Notes: generated by a model from the letters alone, not told the origin. Positions 33,335 through 42,984 are shown, counted from the first letter of the stretch. The stretch: DNA of 64,000 nt from Marispirochaeta sp963667435 (GCA_963667435.1 OY763414.1:2232001-2296000); one strand, 5' to 3'. Translations and numbers: made by a program.

Positions 33335-34824
33335 TGAAAGCGCTTCAGGTTCATCCCCGGGATGATGTTGCCGTTGCAGTACAAGGACTTTCCGATGGAG
33401 AAACAGTAACCGTCGGCGACAGGGAAATAACTCTCAGAGCCGACGTCCCACGGGGGCATAAATTCGCTCTTCGCAATATAGAAGAACAGGAAAAGATCAT
33501 CAAGTACGGGTACCCCATAGGCAAGGCAGTTGCAGCTATTGCAGCAGGTGATCATGTACATGTACACAATACAAAAACCGGTCTTTCCGGAGTTGAAGAG
33601 TATTCGTACAAGCCGAAGAATCAATCATTGAAAAACAAGTTAACCCGTAGTTTCCAGGGGTACCGCCGTCCTAACGGCAAAGCCGGCGTACGCAATGAAG
33701 TATGGATTATTCCACTATCCGGCTGTGCCAACCACACCTCTAAAAGCCTTGCGGACAATGTCGGGGAACTTCCGGAAAATGTTGACGGCGTTTTCGCCTT
33801 CCCCCACCCTTACGGGTGCTCGCAGCTTGGTGACGATCATGAGTGGACCCGAATCATTCTTGCCGCCCTTGCCGATCATCCAAACGCGGGCGCTGTACTG
33901 ATGATAAGTCTGGGTTGCGAAAACAATCAGATGGACACCTTTATTGAGCTCTTGAAAGCGCGGGGGGTATATGATGAAGAACGAATGCGGTTCATGATAA
34001 CCCAGGATGTGGATAACGAGATTGAAACCGGTGAAACCCTGCTCAAAGAGTGTATTGATCAGGCGGCGTCCTTTCATAGAGAGGAAATTCCCGCAAGTGA
34101 ACTTATTGTCGGTCTTAAATGCGGGGGGTCCGACGGCTTTTCCGGTCTCACTGCAAATCCGCTCCTGGGAGCATTCTCAGACGATCTGATTTCCCAGGGT
34201 GGAACAACCATCCTTACAGAAGTGCCGGAAATGTTCGGGGCAGAGACAATCCTCATGGACAGGGCAATGGATACGTCTGTCTTCAATAAGACAGTGGAGC
34301 TTATCAACAATTTCAAGGAGTATTTCCTCCGACACAATCAGGTTGTTTATGAAAACCCCAGCCCGGGCAACAAGAAGGGCGGAATAACAACCCTTGAGGA
34401 TAAATCCCTGGGTTGTACACAGAAGGGTGGAGATGCGCCTGTGGTTGATGTAATCGCCTACGGTAATCAGGTTAAGGCTAAGGGATTGAACCTGCTGCAG
34501 GGACCGGGAAACGATATAGTCTCCATAACTACCCTGGCCGCTGCCGGAGCACAGCTCATTCTCTTCACCACTGGACGGGGGAACCCCCTCGGTGCACCGG
34601 TGCCGTCAATTAAAGTAGCCAGCAACAATGAACTTGCACAAAGAAAGAAGCATTGGATAGATTTCAGCGCAGGGGATTTAGTGGAAGAGGAAGGTTGTAC
34701 CATGGATATCCTGGAAGAACGGTTTATGAACAGTATTCTTGAGCATGCTTCAGGAAAGAAAACTAGAAATGAGGAGAACAACAACCGGGAGATTGCCATC
34801 TTCAAGGACGGCGTAATCCTTTAA
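33334..34824 (+). CDS. uxaA: Altronate dehydratase
   Basis: It converts altronate to 2-keto-3-deoxygluconate, the step after UxaB. The 496-aa protein has the N-terminal SAF domain (about residues 1-95) and the UxaA catalytic domain with SGCANHTSK, PHPYGCSQLGDDHEWT, SLGCENNQ and GLKCGGSDGFSGLTANP, which carry the cysteines and histidines expected of this iron-dependent family. Start and uxaB stop overlap by one base. Downstream kdgK/kdgA genes are not in the window. Confidence 0.94.
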   Translation: MKALQVHPRDDVAVAVQGLSDGETVTVGDREITLRADVPRGHKFALRNIEEQEKIIKYGYPIGKAVAAIAAGDHVHVHNTKTGLSGVEEYSYKPKNQSLKNKLTRSFQGYRRPNGKAGVRNEVWIIPLSGCANHTSKSLADNVGELPENVDGVFAFPHPYGCSQLGDDHEWTRIILAALADHPNAGAVLMISLGCENNQMDTFIELLKARGVYDEERMRFMITQDVDNEIETGETLLKECIDQAASFHREEIPASELIVGLKCGGSDGFSGLTANPLLGAFSDDLISQGGTTILTEVPEMFGAETILMDRAMDTSVFNKTVELINNFKEYFLRHNQVVYENPSPGNKKGGITTLEDKSLGCTQKGGDAPVVDVIAYGNQVKAKGLNLLQGPGNDIVSITTLAAAGAQLILFTTGRGNPLGAPVPSIKVASNNELAQRKKHWIDFSAGDLVEEEGCTMDILEERFMNSILEHASGKKTRNEENNNREIAIFKDGVIL

Positions 34825-35795
34825 ACTTCCATATCTTCCGGATCATCAATCATATGCTGGGAGAGGCCATACCTCTCCCGGTGTTCACCCCGGCCCAGGG
34901 GCTCTATGTGTACAATAACATCATAGATATCAGGAATCCGGGCTGTGATAGCCCTTTCCACCTGCCCTGCAATGGCATGACCTGCTGACACCGTTTTTTC
35001 ACCATCCACTTCAATATCCAGATCGACAACCTGCAACCGTCCGATCCTTCTGATTCTGGTCCGGTGAGGGTTGTGTGCACCCTTTACGGTATCAACGGCG
35101 TTAAATATTTCCCTATATACATGCGAATCTTCCGTTCCATCCATAAGCTCTGTTGAAGTCTCAAAAAATATTCCCATAGCAACCCGCATAATCCAGATAC
35201 TCAGAAAAAATGCGATAATAGGATCGATTATAGGCATATTAAGAATATAGGTAGAGAATAGCCCGATTAGAACCGTTGTGGATATCAGAATATCATTACG
35301 CATATTCTTGGCATCCGCTATGAGCATGCTGCTTCCGGTAGCATGACCTACCTTATATTTGAATACCGCCAGAGCGGTTTTCACGACAATAGAGACCAGG
35401 GTTACACCTACCGCGACATAGCCGGGAATACCGATTGCCGTACCCAGAACCAGCTTCTTCACCGTAACGATAGCAAGTTGGGCTCCTGCAAAAAAGATTA
35501 CAAAACTGAGCGCCTTGGTTGCGATAGTCTCAGCTCGGGTATGCCCGTAGGGATGCTGCACATCCGGTGGTTTCTCACTTATTCGGATAGTAATCAGAGT
35601 GATTAATGAAGTAATAATATCGGTAGCAGAATCAATTCCATCGGAAACGACGGCATAACTGCCGGAAATCAGACCCAGGATTATCTTGGCCGCTGCAAGC
35701 AGAGCATTTGCAATAATACCGATAAGGGATGCCCGTGCAATAGATCGGGCCCTTGACTCAACCATACCTTGAGCATAACGAAAAGACGCGTCCAC
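34821..35795 (-). CDS. Cation diffusion facilitator (CDF) family metal exporter
   Basis: A 324-aa protein with six membrane segments (about residues 25-230) and a C-terminal cytoplasmic metal-binding domain (about 235-310, with HNPHRTRIRRIG and IVHIEPLG). The zinc-site helices show SDGIDSATD and ADAKNMRNDIL, typical of the CDF family, which exports Zn2+, Fe2+ or Mn2+. The start is GTG at 35795; an ATG ten codons in is also possible. The 3' end overlaps uxaA by 4 bp in convergent orientation. Confidence 0.88.
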   Translation of the reverse strand: MDASFRYAQGMVESRARSIARASLIGIIANALLAAAKIILGLISGSYAVVSDGIDSATDIITSLITLITIRISEKPPDVQHPYGHTRAETIATKALSFVIFFAGAQLAIVTVKKLVLGTAIGIPGYVAVGVTLVSIVVKTALAVFKYKVGHATGSSMLIADAKNMRNDILISTTVLIGLFSTYILNMPIIDPIIAFFLSIWIMRVAMGIFFETSTELMDGTEDSHVYREIFNAVDTVKGAHNPHRTRIRRIGRLQVVDLDIEVDGEKTVSAGHAIAGQVERAITARIPDIYDVIVHIEPLGRGEHRERYGLSQHMIDDPEDMEV

Positions 35796-35876
35796 AGCAA
35801 TCCAAACTGATTTTTTTCATTGCCTAAAATGAATTAGATGCATACCCTATAAAAAGAACAAACGAAGGAGTTATAA

Positions 35877-36251
35877 ATGAAAAAGCTTACCCTAACCCTG
35901 ATGATTCTTCTTTTTGCCGCGGGATTCATCACCGCAGAGAATTTTGATTTGGGAAAATTCCCCAAAGGAACGTGGATTGATAATAATTTTGATGCAGTCT
36001 GGGAACTTTCTGTGGATAACATCCGTATCCTGAATACAGGCGGCGGTGTTTATTATGATTTCAGCAAGGCAACTGTTCCTGATTTTAAAGTGGATGCCGA
36101 TATGAAGGGTGTGACCATTTCCTTCTCCTGCAATGAAACAGGCAAAACCTATAAACTGTACAAGCCGGTATCAACCGGAACATCCATTACTCTGGAGATT
36201 GACCCTCCCTGGGGCGAACACTACAAAGTGGAAATGCCTTTCCGCAAATAG
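35877..36251 (+). CDS. Small secreted protein of unknown function
   Basis: A 124-aa protein with a signal peptide (MKKLTLTLMILLFAAGFITA, cleavage before ENFD). The 104-aa mature part is a compact beta-rich domain with one Cys, without lipobox or membrane segment, so it is probably periplasmic. AAGGAG precedes the ATG and a terminator follows, so it is a stand-alone unit. No family recognised. Confidence 0.75.
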   Translation: MKKLTLTLMILLFAAGFITAENFDLGKFPKGTWIDNNFDAVWELSVDNIRILNTGGGVYYDFSKATVPDFKVDADMKGVTISFSCNETGKTYKLYKPVSTGTSITLEIDPPWGEHYKVEMPFRK

Positions 36252-36263
36252 CACATTATACCG

Positions 36264-36291
36264 CCCCGGTATTCACTACCGGGGTTTTTTT
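36264..36291 (+). terminator. Rho-independent terminator
   Basis: Stem CCCCGGTA / TACCGGGG with a 5-nt loop and seven T residues (36285-36291), directly after the small secreted protein gene. Confidence 0.9.
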
Positions 36292-36307
36292 GTAAAATCC
36301 GTAAACT

Positions 36308-36544
36308 ATGCATGCGTGTGAATTTATTCAGCACTGTCCTTTCTTCAACGATAAACTACAGCGTGATTCAGACAAGATCGAGGCAATGAAGCAGAAGTAC
36401 TGCAGAACAAATAACCTGAACTGCGCCCGCTACATGGTGGCACATGCCCTCGGCAGGGATCATATGCCCCCCGAGCTGTTTCCGGATCAGAAACTGCTTG
36501 CTTACTCAGTTATAGCCGAACCTGCCCAACCCGGAGGAAAGTAA
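36308..36544 (+). CDS. Small Cys-containing protein of unknown function
   Basis: A 78-aa protein. Cysteines at 4, 10, 32 and 39 (CEFIQHCPFF ... YCRTNNLNCARYMV) are spaced like a metal or redox site. Comparable short proteins with a CPFFN and CARYM pattern occur in other anaerobes from memory, without known function. No clear ribosome-binding site is seen before the ATG. The 3' end overlaps the NUDIX gene by 39 bp on the other strand. Confidence 0.65.
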   Translation: MHACEFIQHCPFFNDKLQRDSDKIEAMKQKYCRTNNLNCARYMVAHALGRDHMPPELFPDQKLLAYSVIAEPAQPGGK

Positions 36545-36913
36545 CTCCGCCGCCGGAATATCCGCAGGTGCAAGATCATAGCTGAGAAGGTTCTCCGGAT
36601 AAACCCAGGAAATCTCTTGATGTTCATAAGGCAAGGGTTCTCCATATTTAATTACAGCAAAATATACTGCCAGCTCAATTTTCACATCCGGATAGGAATG
36701 GGAATACACACCAATCTGCACTCCGATATCAGCAGTAATACTTAGCTCCTCATGGAGTTCCCGCCTCAGACAGGCCTGGTCATTCTCACCAGCCTCAACC
36801 TTTCCGCCGGGAAACTCCCAGAGAAGGGGTCGTGCCCGGGTTGCTGAACGACGGGCGAGCAATATTGTGCCTTCCCGTACCAGGACAGCTGCAGTAACAC
36901 GTATGGGATCCAA
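36506..36913 (-). CDS. NUDIX hydrolase (MutT/8-oxo-dGTPase-like)
   Basis: A 135-aa single-domain protein with a complete Nudix box: GGKVEAGENDQACLRRELHEELSI split over residues 36-59 (G-x5-E-x7-REL-x-EE). The size and the WEFPGGKVE context match MutT-type NTP pyrophosphatases that clear oxidised nucleotides. I choose a TTG start (36913-36911) because AGGGG lies 7 nt upstream and the codon begins one base after the gntR stop. It is probably co-transcribed with gntR. Confidence 0.88.
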   Translation of the reverse strand: MDPIRVTAAVLVREGTILLARRSATRARPLLWEFPGGKVEAGENDQACLRRELHEELSITADIGVQIGVYSHSYPDVKIELAVYFAVIKYGEPLPYEHQEISWVYPENLLSYDLAPADIPAAELLSSGLGRFGYN

Positions 36914-36914
36914 A

Positions 36915-37643
36915 TCAGAACCCCTGTTTTTCAAAGAAAAATCTGTACTCTTTAAATACATTATCGAGATGACTGCGCATACTTTTAGCTGCACCTTCGG
37001 GATCTCTCTTTTCAAGGCAGTCTATTACATGATTATGTTCAACCACAGAAGCCCTGAGCCGCTCTTCCGTAGTAGGTCTGTCACGCCCCTGATCCATAAC
37101 CACCCAGACCCTGAGTAAAGGACGGGTTATAAAAGAGTAGAGGGCAATGAGAGTTGAATTCCCGGAATTGCGGACTATCTCCAGATGGAAGAAGATATCA
37201 TCTTCAACAGCACGACTGGTGCCAATATTCGAATCAAACTCCTTATTGGCGTACTTCAGGTTCTGCAGTTCTCTGTCAGTTATCCTCGCAGCAGCCAGCT
37301 CCACAGCATAAATCTCAAGGATTCTCCGGGTACCATACAAAGAAGAAGGGTCCATAGTCTCCTGAATATTCAGGAGATTAGTAAGCAGTCCCTTTAATAT
37401 TTTTACATTTATATCCGCAAGATAGGTCCCGCTCTGGGGTTTTGTTTCCAGAACACCATAGAGTTCTAGTTTTTTAAAAGCAGCTTTCAGCTGCTGTTTT
37501 GCCACACCAAAGGTTTTCTGAAGCTGAACTTCCGATGGAAGCTGATCCCCCGGAGAAAGCTTACCCTCCTCCAGAAGATCAAATATCTGTTTAATTATAA
37601 GGTCCGGTATATTGGGTAATTCAATTCTATGAAACCCGGGCAT
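36915..37643 (-). CDS. GntR/FadR-family transcriptional regulator
   Basis: A 242-aa regulator: N-terminal winged helix (about residues 8-70, LSPGDQLPSEVQLQKTFGVAKQQLKAAF) and a C-terminal FCD-type helical ligand domain (about 85-230) with histidines/Asp typical of metal-assisted acid binding (HLEIVRNSGN, VEHNHVIDCL, HLDNVFKEY). The ATG has GAGG 8 nt upstream. It sits at the 3' end of the ABC-importer cluster on the same strand and is its obvious candidate regulator; the inducer is unknown. Confidence 0.88.
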   Translation of the reverse strand: MPGFHRIELPNIPDLIIKQIFDLLEEGKLSPGDQLPSEVQLQKTFGVAKQQLKAAFKKLELYGVLETKPQSGTYLADINVKILKGLLTNLLNIQETMDPSSLYGTRRILEIYAVELAAARITDRELQNLKYANKEFDSNIGTSRAVEDDIFFHLEIVRNSGNSTLIALYSFITRPLLRVWVVMDQGRDRPTTEERLRASVVEHNHVIDCLEKRDPEGAAKSMRSHLDNVFKEYRFFFEKQGF

Positions 37644-37761
37644 TACAATCACCTCGTCCTGTCAGTTAATTGAGCATGGCGGTCAACGCTTTTGACTTTT
37701 CCTATAATAGATCATAATCATAATTAATACTATTAAGCCGTTGGCAATTTTCCTGCCGGCT

Positions 37762-38640
37762 TCACACCGTTAAGATTCCCTCAAGCATTATTATTATCAG
37801 CGCCCCGGCAGCTGTTCCAAGATAGCCACCCTTTCCGCCGGTCATAGCAGTACCGCCAACTACCACAGCAGTGATAGACCACATGGTATACTCTTTACCT
37901 GCTTCAATGAATGCTCTTGAAGTATTTCCAGCCAGCAGTGCACCGGTAAATGCAGAAAAAGCTGCACTGAGCACATAAACCAGAGTTCTGATTTCCCGTA
38001 CCCTTATCCCGCTGAATTTCGCTGTTGTTGGATTAGTTCCAATATAATAAATCTTTCTGCCCGTCACAGACTTACGCAAAAATAACAGGACAAGAATTGT
38101 CATCACAATCCAGATCCAGGCTATAACCGGAAAACCCAGAAAAGTACCTGCTCCAAGCTTCTCCAGCCAGGGTGATGCAACACCCCTTGGAGCACCATTG
38201 ATGGAAATCAGGGTAACTCCACTAACCAGCGAGCTTACAGCCAGAGTCATGACCAGAGGTGAAATACCCAGATAAGAGACACCTACGCCGCTGATAAGTC
38301 CAAATCCGGCACCTATCAGTATAATTAATCCCAACCCGAATATTGTGCTGCCATTACTACCATTAATAAACAGACAACCGTATATCTGGCCCATGGTTAT
38401 TAATGAACTGACTGTCAGGTCAATCCCGCCGGTAAGAATTACAAAGGTCTGCCCGATCCCACAGAGTCCCACAAATGCCGCGGTGCGGAGGATATCCTTA
38501 ATATGCCCGAAGGAACTGAAACCGGGAGAAAGGATTTCCCCGAGAAGAAGCATCCCAATAACCACAAACGCCAGAAGAATTATGGTGAAATTCTGTCTCA
38601 CACTTTCCATCATCTCTTTTCTCTTCAGCAGTGTTACCAT
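37762..38640 (-). CDS. ABC sugar transporter permease (RbsC-type), second subunit
   Basis: A 292-aa inner-membrane permease with about 8-9 hydrophobic segments and the family signature GIGQTFVILTGGIDLTVSS near residues 60-78. It pairs with the other permease to form the channel. The ATG overlaps the stop of the upstream permease (TAATG). A C-terminal TGGKGGYLGTAAGAL motif matches its partner's TGGKGGVQGILGAAY, the mark of sibling subunits. Confidence 0.9.
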   Translation of the reverse strand: MVTLLKRKEMMESVRQNFTIILLAFVVIGMLLLGEILSPGFSSFGHIKDILRTAAFVGLCGIGQTFVILTGGIDLTVSSLITMGQIYGCLFINGSNGSTIFGLGLIILIGAGFGLISGVGVSYLGISPLVMTLAVSSLVSGVTLISINGAPRGVASPWLEKLGAGTFLGFPVIAWIWIVMTILVLLFLRKSVTGRKIYYIGTNPTTAKFSGIRVREIRTLVYVLSAAFSAFTGALLAGNTSRAFIEAGKEYTMWSITAVVVGGTAMTGGKGGYLGTAAGALIIIMLEGILTV

Positions 38641-39644
38641 TAGAACCGACCTCCTTTTCCGACAGGAAGAAATCTCTTAAAAAAAGAGACTTTACCGCCC
38701 GAATCCGGGTTGGAGTTAAGGGATGTAAACGCAAGAGCCAGTATTATCACAAGCCCTTTGGCAACATACTGGTAGAAGGTGGAGACGCCAACAAGGTTTA
38801 GAATATTGTCAATAAGATAGTAGATATATGCCGCACCAAGGATTCCCTGAACTCCACCTTTTCCGCCAGTCAAAGCAACTCCGCCAATAACAGCAACGGC
38901 AATTGAGTTCATGATATACGGTTCTCCCACAAGTGGATCCGCTGAAATCATCATGGCGGAAAGAAAGATACCAGCAAGGCCCGCATACAAACCGGAAACG
39001 CCATAGACCATCATTTCCGTTCTCCGGGCAGGGATTCCGGACTCCTCAGCAATCTGACGGTTACCTCCTACAGCATAAATAGACCTTCCGAAGACTGTTT
39101 TCCGCAGAATGAGGAATGTTCCGAATATTGTTACCAGGATTATCACCAGTGGCATTGGGACTATTCCAAGAAAATTTCCGGAAAGGGTACGATAGATTCC
39201 GATCGCAATATCACCGCCCGGTTCTTCCATTAACAGAAGAGTGATCCCTGTCCAGATCGTACCCGTTGAAAGGGTAACTATAAATGGCGGGAATCCCCAC
39301 CGGGTTATAATGAAACCGTTCGACAGCCCGATTGCTCCCCCGACAAGAAGCGGCACAACAATCCACAGAACTACATTTACGGGAGTGCCGACAAATGGCA
39401 GACTTGCTGCAACAACATTTGTAATTCCGATAATTGCCCCGATGGAAAGATCAATTCCTCCTGTAAGCAGAACAAACATCTGTGCAATACCTGCAAGAAG
39501 CAACGGGGCAATGCGGGTAAACAGATTAACATTGTTTGTCCAGGATAAAAATCGGGGCTGCAGAATACATGCAGTTATATATATACACGCCATTATGCCA
39601 TATACCGGCAAGTACAATAGCAGATCACGCTTTCGCTCGGTCAT
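38640..39644 (-). CDS. ABC sugar transporter permease (RbsC-type), first subunit
   Basis: A 334-aa permease with about 9-10 membrane segments and the signature MFVLLTGGIDLSIGAIIG (about residues 56-73). It overlaps the ATPase gene by 4 bp and the second permease by one base. Two different permease genes mean a heterodimeric channel, as in Lsr- or xylose/ribose-like variants of the carbohydrate-uptake-transporter-2 class. Confidence 0.9.
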   Translation of the reverse strand: MTERKRDLLLYLPVYGIMACIYITACILQPRFLSWTNNVNLFTRIAPLLLAGIAQMFVLLTGGIDLSIGAIIGITNVVAASLPFVGTPVNVVLWIVVPLLVGGAIGLSNGFIITRWGFPPFIVTLSTGTIWTGITLLLMEEPGGDIAIGIYRTLSGNFLGIVPMPLVIILVTIFGTFLILRKTVFGRSIYAVGGNRQIAEESGIPARRTEMMVYGVSGLYAGLAGIFLSAMMISADPLVGEPYIMNSIAVAVIGGVALTGGKGGVQGILGAAYIYYLIDNILNLVGVSTFYQYVAKGLVIILALAFTSLNSNPDSGGKVSFFKRFLPVGKGGRF

Positions 39645-41161
39645 GCTCTGACCTCCTGTCCATCTAAATCGATTGTAGAAACAGCACCTTTCATTATTTT
39701 TTCTTCGGTAATTTCATTACCTGTTAGTTCTGCGGTAAAAGAGTGGTTATTCATAACGAGCACTCTGTCACTCAAGCCAATCAGCTCAACCATGTCACTG
39801 GTGTAGAGCACAACCGCCACATTATTGTTTGAGAGATCTCTGATTATCCGGTAAATCTGCTGCTTGGTGCCTACATCCACACCCTTAGTAGGTTCCAGAA
39901 GAATAACAACCCGGGGGTCTGCAATAAGCCATTTTCCGATAACAAGCTTCTGCATATTCCCGCCGCTGAGCGAGTTGGCAGGCTGACGAGACGAAGTGTA
40001 TTTGATTTTCAGTCTCCCGGTTACATCTTCAACAGCTTGAGTCTCTTCTCTTGACTGGATAAACCCAAACCGCTGATGATTATCAAGAGTCACAGAAGCA
40101 AGGTTTTCATATACCGAGGAGATAAGGAATACACCTTCATCGCCCCTGTTCTCAGGGATCAGTGCAATGCCGGCTTTTACTGCATCCTGCTGATTTCTGA
40201 TACTTTTTTCTTCCCCATTAACAATTACACGAAGAAGCTCTGTCTGCTCCAGCCCGAATACAGGCTGGAGTAATTTTATCTGCCCCTGCCCCTGTAGCCC
40301 GCCGATACCTAAGACCTCACCCTTACGCACAGAAAAGCTTCTGATCTTCCCTGAGTTCCGGTACTGTACTTCAACATTTAGGATATTCCCATGGCTATTG
40401 ACATCATTCTTCCCGGGAAAGATCTCCTTGAGTTCCCGTCCGACCATGGAAGAGATCAGCGTTGCCTCGGAGAAGTATCCAATTTTTTCAGTAATAACCT
40501 TTTGACCATCCTTGATAACTGTTACCCTGTCTGCAAGTGCAAACACCTCCTCCAAACGGTGAGAAATATAAATTATCCCTTTTCCCTTATCCCGAAGGTT
40601 CTTGATTATACCGATCAGAGTCTTGACCTCTTCCTTTGAAAGAGAGGCAGTAGGCTCATCAAAAATAATCAGATCGGGCTTCTGGCTAAGAACTTTTCCT
40701 ATCTCCACCATCTGACGAACTGCCATAGGAAGACCGCCAATGAGCTCACTGGGGTCAATATTCAGATTGATATCAGACAGGACCTGTGCAGCCCGTGCTT
40801 CAATAGTTTTCCAATCAACCATACCCCTGCGGGTATTCCAGCTGCCGAATGCAATGTTTTCTGCAATACTCAACTCGGGAAGCAGCGATAGTTCCTGATA
40901 TACAATACCTATCCCTTCCTGCCGGGCAACGGCGTTATTACGCAGGACCGTCTCTTTTCCCCTTAACAGTATCCTTCCCTCATTGGGCTGATGCACCCCT
41001 GCAAGCATTTTTATAAGAGTACTTTTACCTGCACCATTTTCCCCGACGATACAATGGATCTCTCCAGGATAGCAGTCGAAACTGACTGAATCAACAGCCC
41101 GTGTTCCGGGAAAGTCCTTAACAACTTTTTCCATTTCCAAAAGAAGCTTATCTGTCTGCAT
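39641..41161 (-). CDS. ABC sugar transporter ATPase (RbsA-type, two ABC domains)
   Basis: A 506-aa tandem ATPase. The first half has Walker A GENGAGKSTL (about residues 38-47), MAVRQMVEIGKVL in the signature position and LIIFDEPTASLS. The second half has a degenerate Walker A (GGLQGQGQIK), a good signature LSGGNMQKLVIGKWL and VILLEPTKGVD (normally ILDEPT). One catalytic and one degenerate site is normal for this class. It is separated from the binding-protein gene by a terminator-like hairpin. Confidence 0.92.
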   Translation of the reverse strand: MQTDKLLLEMEKVVKDFPGTRAVDSVSFDCYPGEIHCIVGENGAGKSTLIKMLAGVHQPNEGRILLRGKETVLRNNAVARQEGIGIVYQELSLLPELSIAENIAFGSWNTRRGMVDWKTIEARAAQVLSDINLNIDPSELIGGLPMAVRQMVEIGKVLSQKPDLIIFDEPTASLSKEEVKTLIGIIKNLRDKGKGIIYISHRLEEVFALADRVTVIKDGQKVITEKIGYFSEATLISSMVGRELKEIFPGKNDVNSHGNILNVEVQYRNSGKIRSFSVRKGEVLGIGGLQGQGQIKLLQPVFGLEQTELLRVIVNGEEKSIRNQQDAVKAGIALIPENRGDEGVFLISSVYENLASVTLDNHQRFGFIQSREETQAVEDVTGRLKIKYTSSRQPANSLSGGNMQKLVIGKWLIADPRVVILLEPTKGVDVGTKQQIYRIIRDLSNNNVAVVLYTSDMVELIGLSDRVLVMNNHSFTAELTGNEITEEKIMKGAVSTIDLDGQEVRA

Positions 41162-41189
41162 TTATCTTCCTCGGTTTCATAAATAATCC

Positions 41190-41226
41190 AAAAATAAAAA
41201 CAGGGAGCAGTCCTGCTGCTCCCTGA
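41190..41226 (-). terminator. Intra-operon terminator/attenuator between binding-protein and ATPase genes
   Basis: Stem CAGGGAGCAG / CTGCTCCCTG (41201-41210 and 41216-41225) with a 5-nt loop, followed on the minus strand by TTTTTATTTT (41191-41200). It lies 18 bp past the binding-protein stop. Partial termination would give more binding protein than membrane components, a usual arrangement. Confidence 0.85.
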
Positions 41227-41243
41227 TGTAGAGGAAAAATTTT

Positions 41244-42278
41244 TTAGTTCTTGAATACAGTCTTAACGATTTCATCCGGAAGCTGACTGTTGCACCAGAA
41301 GCTGTCGGATAAATTTACCCGGACATAGTCGTCTACGGTATCGTTTGTGATAGTGGGAATGGGAATAATACTTTCCTTTGCAACCTCTTTACCGTCAAGT
41401 GCATCAACAGCAACCTGAATTGCTGTCCTGGACATCCAGGTCGGACAACTGGTTGCAATGGAATCAAAATCAGCCCCGTCATCCTTGAGTTTTTTCCAGA
41501 TTTTCAGAAAACCATTTCCATCTTCCCCGGTAATGGGAGGAATTGACTTTCCGCGCTCAAGATACACCTTTATAACGGCTTCGCTCATGGCACCACCCTG
41601 AGACCAGATACCATCAATCTGAACATTTGAAGCAAGGATATTCTCCATAGCTCTCTTGGCTTTTGCGAAATCCCAGTCAGCATAGATCGTATTTACAATC
41701 TCAATTCCGGGATATTGATCAAAAACATCAGTTGCACCCTTGAACCTATCTGCAGAAGTGGAAGTTCCCTTCATACCGTTAAAAGCAAGAACCTTGCCTT
41801 TTCCATCCATAGCCTTAACAAGCCATTCAGCCTGAACCCGTCCGAAATCAATCTGATCAACAATAATGTGACTGGTTACATTATCTGTATCAACCATGTT
41901 ATCAAAATCAACTACAACAATACCGGCTGCCATAGCTTTTTCAACAACCGGGACAAGGGCCTTCGGATTTGCTGCGGTGATACATATTGCATCAACCCCC
42001 CGGGCCATCAGGTCTTCAATATCAGCGATTTGTTTTGCGGTATCACCGTTTGCCTCTGTTGTAATCAGTTCCGCCACCCTCGGATTATTCATAGCCTCGT
42101 GCTTCGCCTCTTCCATCATTTGCACACGCCATGAATTTCCCAGTGAGAAGTTGCTCAACCCGATTACATATGCATCCTTCGGTCCACTGGCGGCAGCTTC
42201 TCCCTGTCCTGCTGCAAACACACCTGCAGAGCCAATCAGCATTGCTGCAATCAGCAGAGCTCCAAGTCTTTTTACCAT
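41244..42278 (-). CDS. ABC sugar-type substrate-binding protein
   Basis: A 344-aa exported binding protein (RbsB/periplasmic-binding-protein-like, Peripla_BP_4 type). The signal peptide ends near VFAAGQ; the mature part has the two-lobed pattern with IADIEDLMARGVDAICITAANP and VVDFDNMVDTDNVTSHI. The ligand pocket includes several Trp residues (for example WSQGGAM, DFDSIATSCPTWMSR). I start at the ATG giving MVKRLGALL, with GGAGG 5 nt upstream. The substrate cannot be named. Confidence 0.9.
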   Translation of the reverse strand: MVKRLGALLIAAMLIGSAGVFAAGQGEAAASGPKDAYVIGLSNFSLGNSWRVQMMEEAKHEAMNNPRVAELITTEANGDTAKQIADIEDLMARGVDAICITAANPKALVPVVEKAMAAGIVVVDFDNMVDTDNVTSHIIVDQIDFGRVQAEWLVKAMDGKGKVLAFNGMKGTSTSADRFKGATDVFDQYPGIEIVNTIYADWDFAKAKRAMENILASNVQIDGIWSQGGAMSEAVIKVYLERGKSIPPITGEDGNGFLKIWKKLKDDGADFDSIATSCPTWMSRTAIQVAVDALDGKEVAKESIIPIPTITNDTVDDYVRVNLSDSFWCNSQLPDEIVKTVFKN

Positions 42279-42336
42279 ACAATCCTCCTGATTCATTTTT
42301 AACTAACACTAAAGGTTAGCTGATCACTGTATTTAC

Positions 42337-42984
42337 CTACTCCACAATCGCAATTGCCCTGCAGGGAGACCCTTCTCTGCCTTCGAGCAATAATGGGAGC
42401 GCACACATTTTAAACATAAAATTTGAACCCAGCCTGGTCAGATTGGCCAGATTCTCAACAATAGGGATTCCCGCGCCAAGGATTTTCTTATGTCTCGGTG
42501 ACGGCTTATCCTCAACGTAGTCGATACTGGTTGCATCGGTCATATAAGCCCGGATTCGTTTCTTAATCAGCAGATCAATAAGTTCAAATGACGGAACAGG
42601 AAATAATCTGTTGTAGAGATCCGACTCAGCATGAACGTCAATCCCGGTATGAAGTACAAATATCGTTTCTTCAGGTATATCATCAGGATCAACGCAGATA
42701 TCACGAATAAAAACCTCCTGCCCTGCAGGATCAGCTTTTACATGGAAAAGTACTGCTTCTCCATAAAAATGACTCAACGGCATGGAATCTATAGTGACAC
42801 CGTCTGCGACATAATGAAGAGGAGAATCCACATGAGTACCGGTATGAACGAGCATGGTGGAACGGGTTAGATTATACCCTTCCGAATTTGCTCTGCCGAT
42901 CCAGCTGAAAGTAGGTCGCTCGGTTTGAGGATAAACCAGCATGGAATCTTTTACAGGATACGTTAAATCAATAATTTCAGACAC
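42337..42984 (-). CDS. Cyclase/kynurenine-formamidase-like metal hydrolase
   Basis: A 215-aa protein of the cyclase family (PF04199). The metal site HTGTHVDSPLH is at residues 47-57 (H47, H51, D53, H57), and GIDVH and the C-terminal LANLTRLGSNF match. Family members hydrolyse amides or lactones (for example N-formylkynurenine) or act on sugar acids. It is the first gene of the ABC-importer cluster, 58 bp before the binding-protein gene, so it probably processes the imported compound. Confidence 0.85.
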   Translation of the reverse strand: MSEIIDLTYPVKDSMLVYPQTERPTFSWIGRANSEGYNLTRSTMLVHTGTHVDSPLHYVADGVTIDSMPLSHFYGEAVLFHVKADPAGQEVFIRDICVDPDDIPEETIFVLHTGIDVHAESDLYNRLFPVPSFELIDLLIKKRIRAYMTDATSIDYVEDKPSPRHKKILGAGIPIVENLANLTRLGSNFMFKMCALPLLLEGREGSPCRAIAIVE

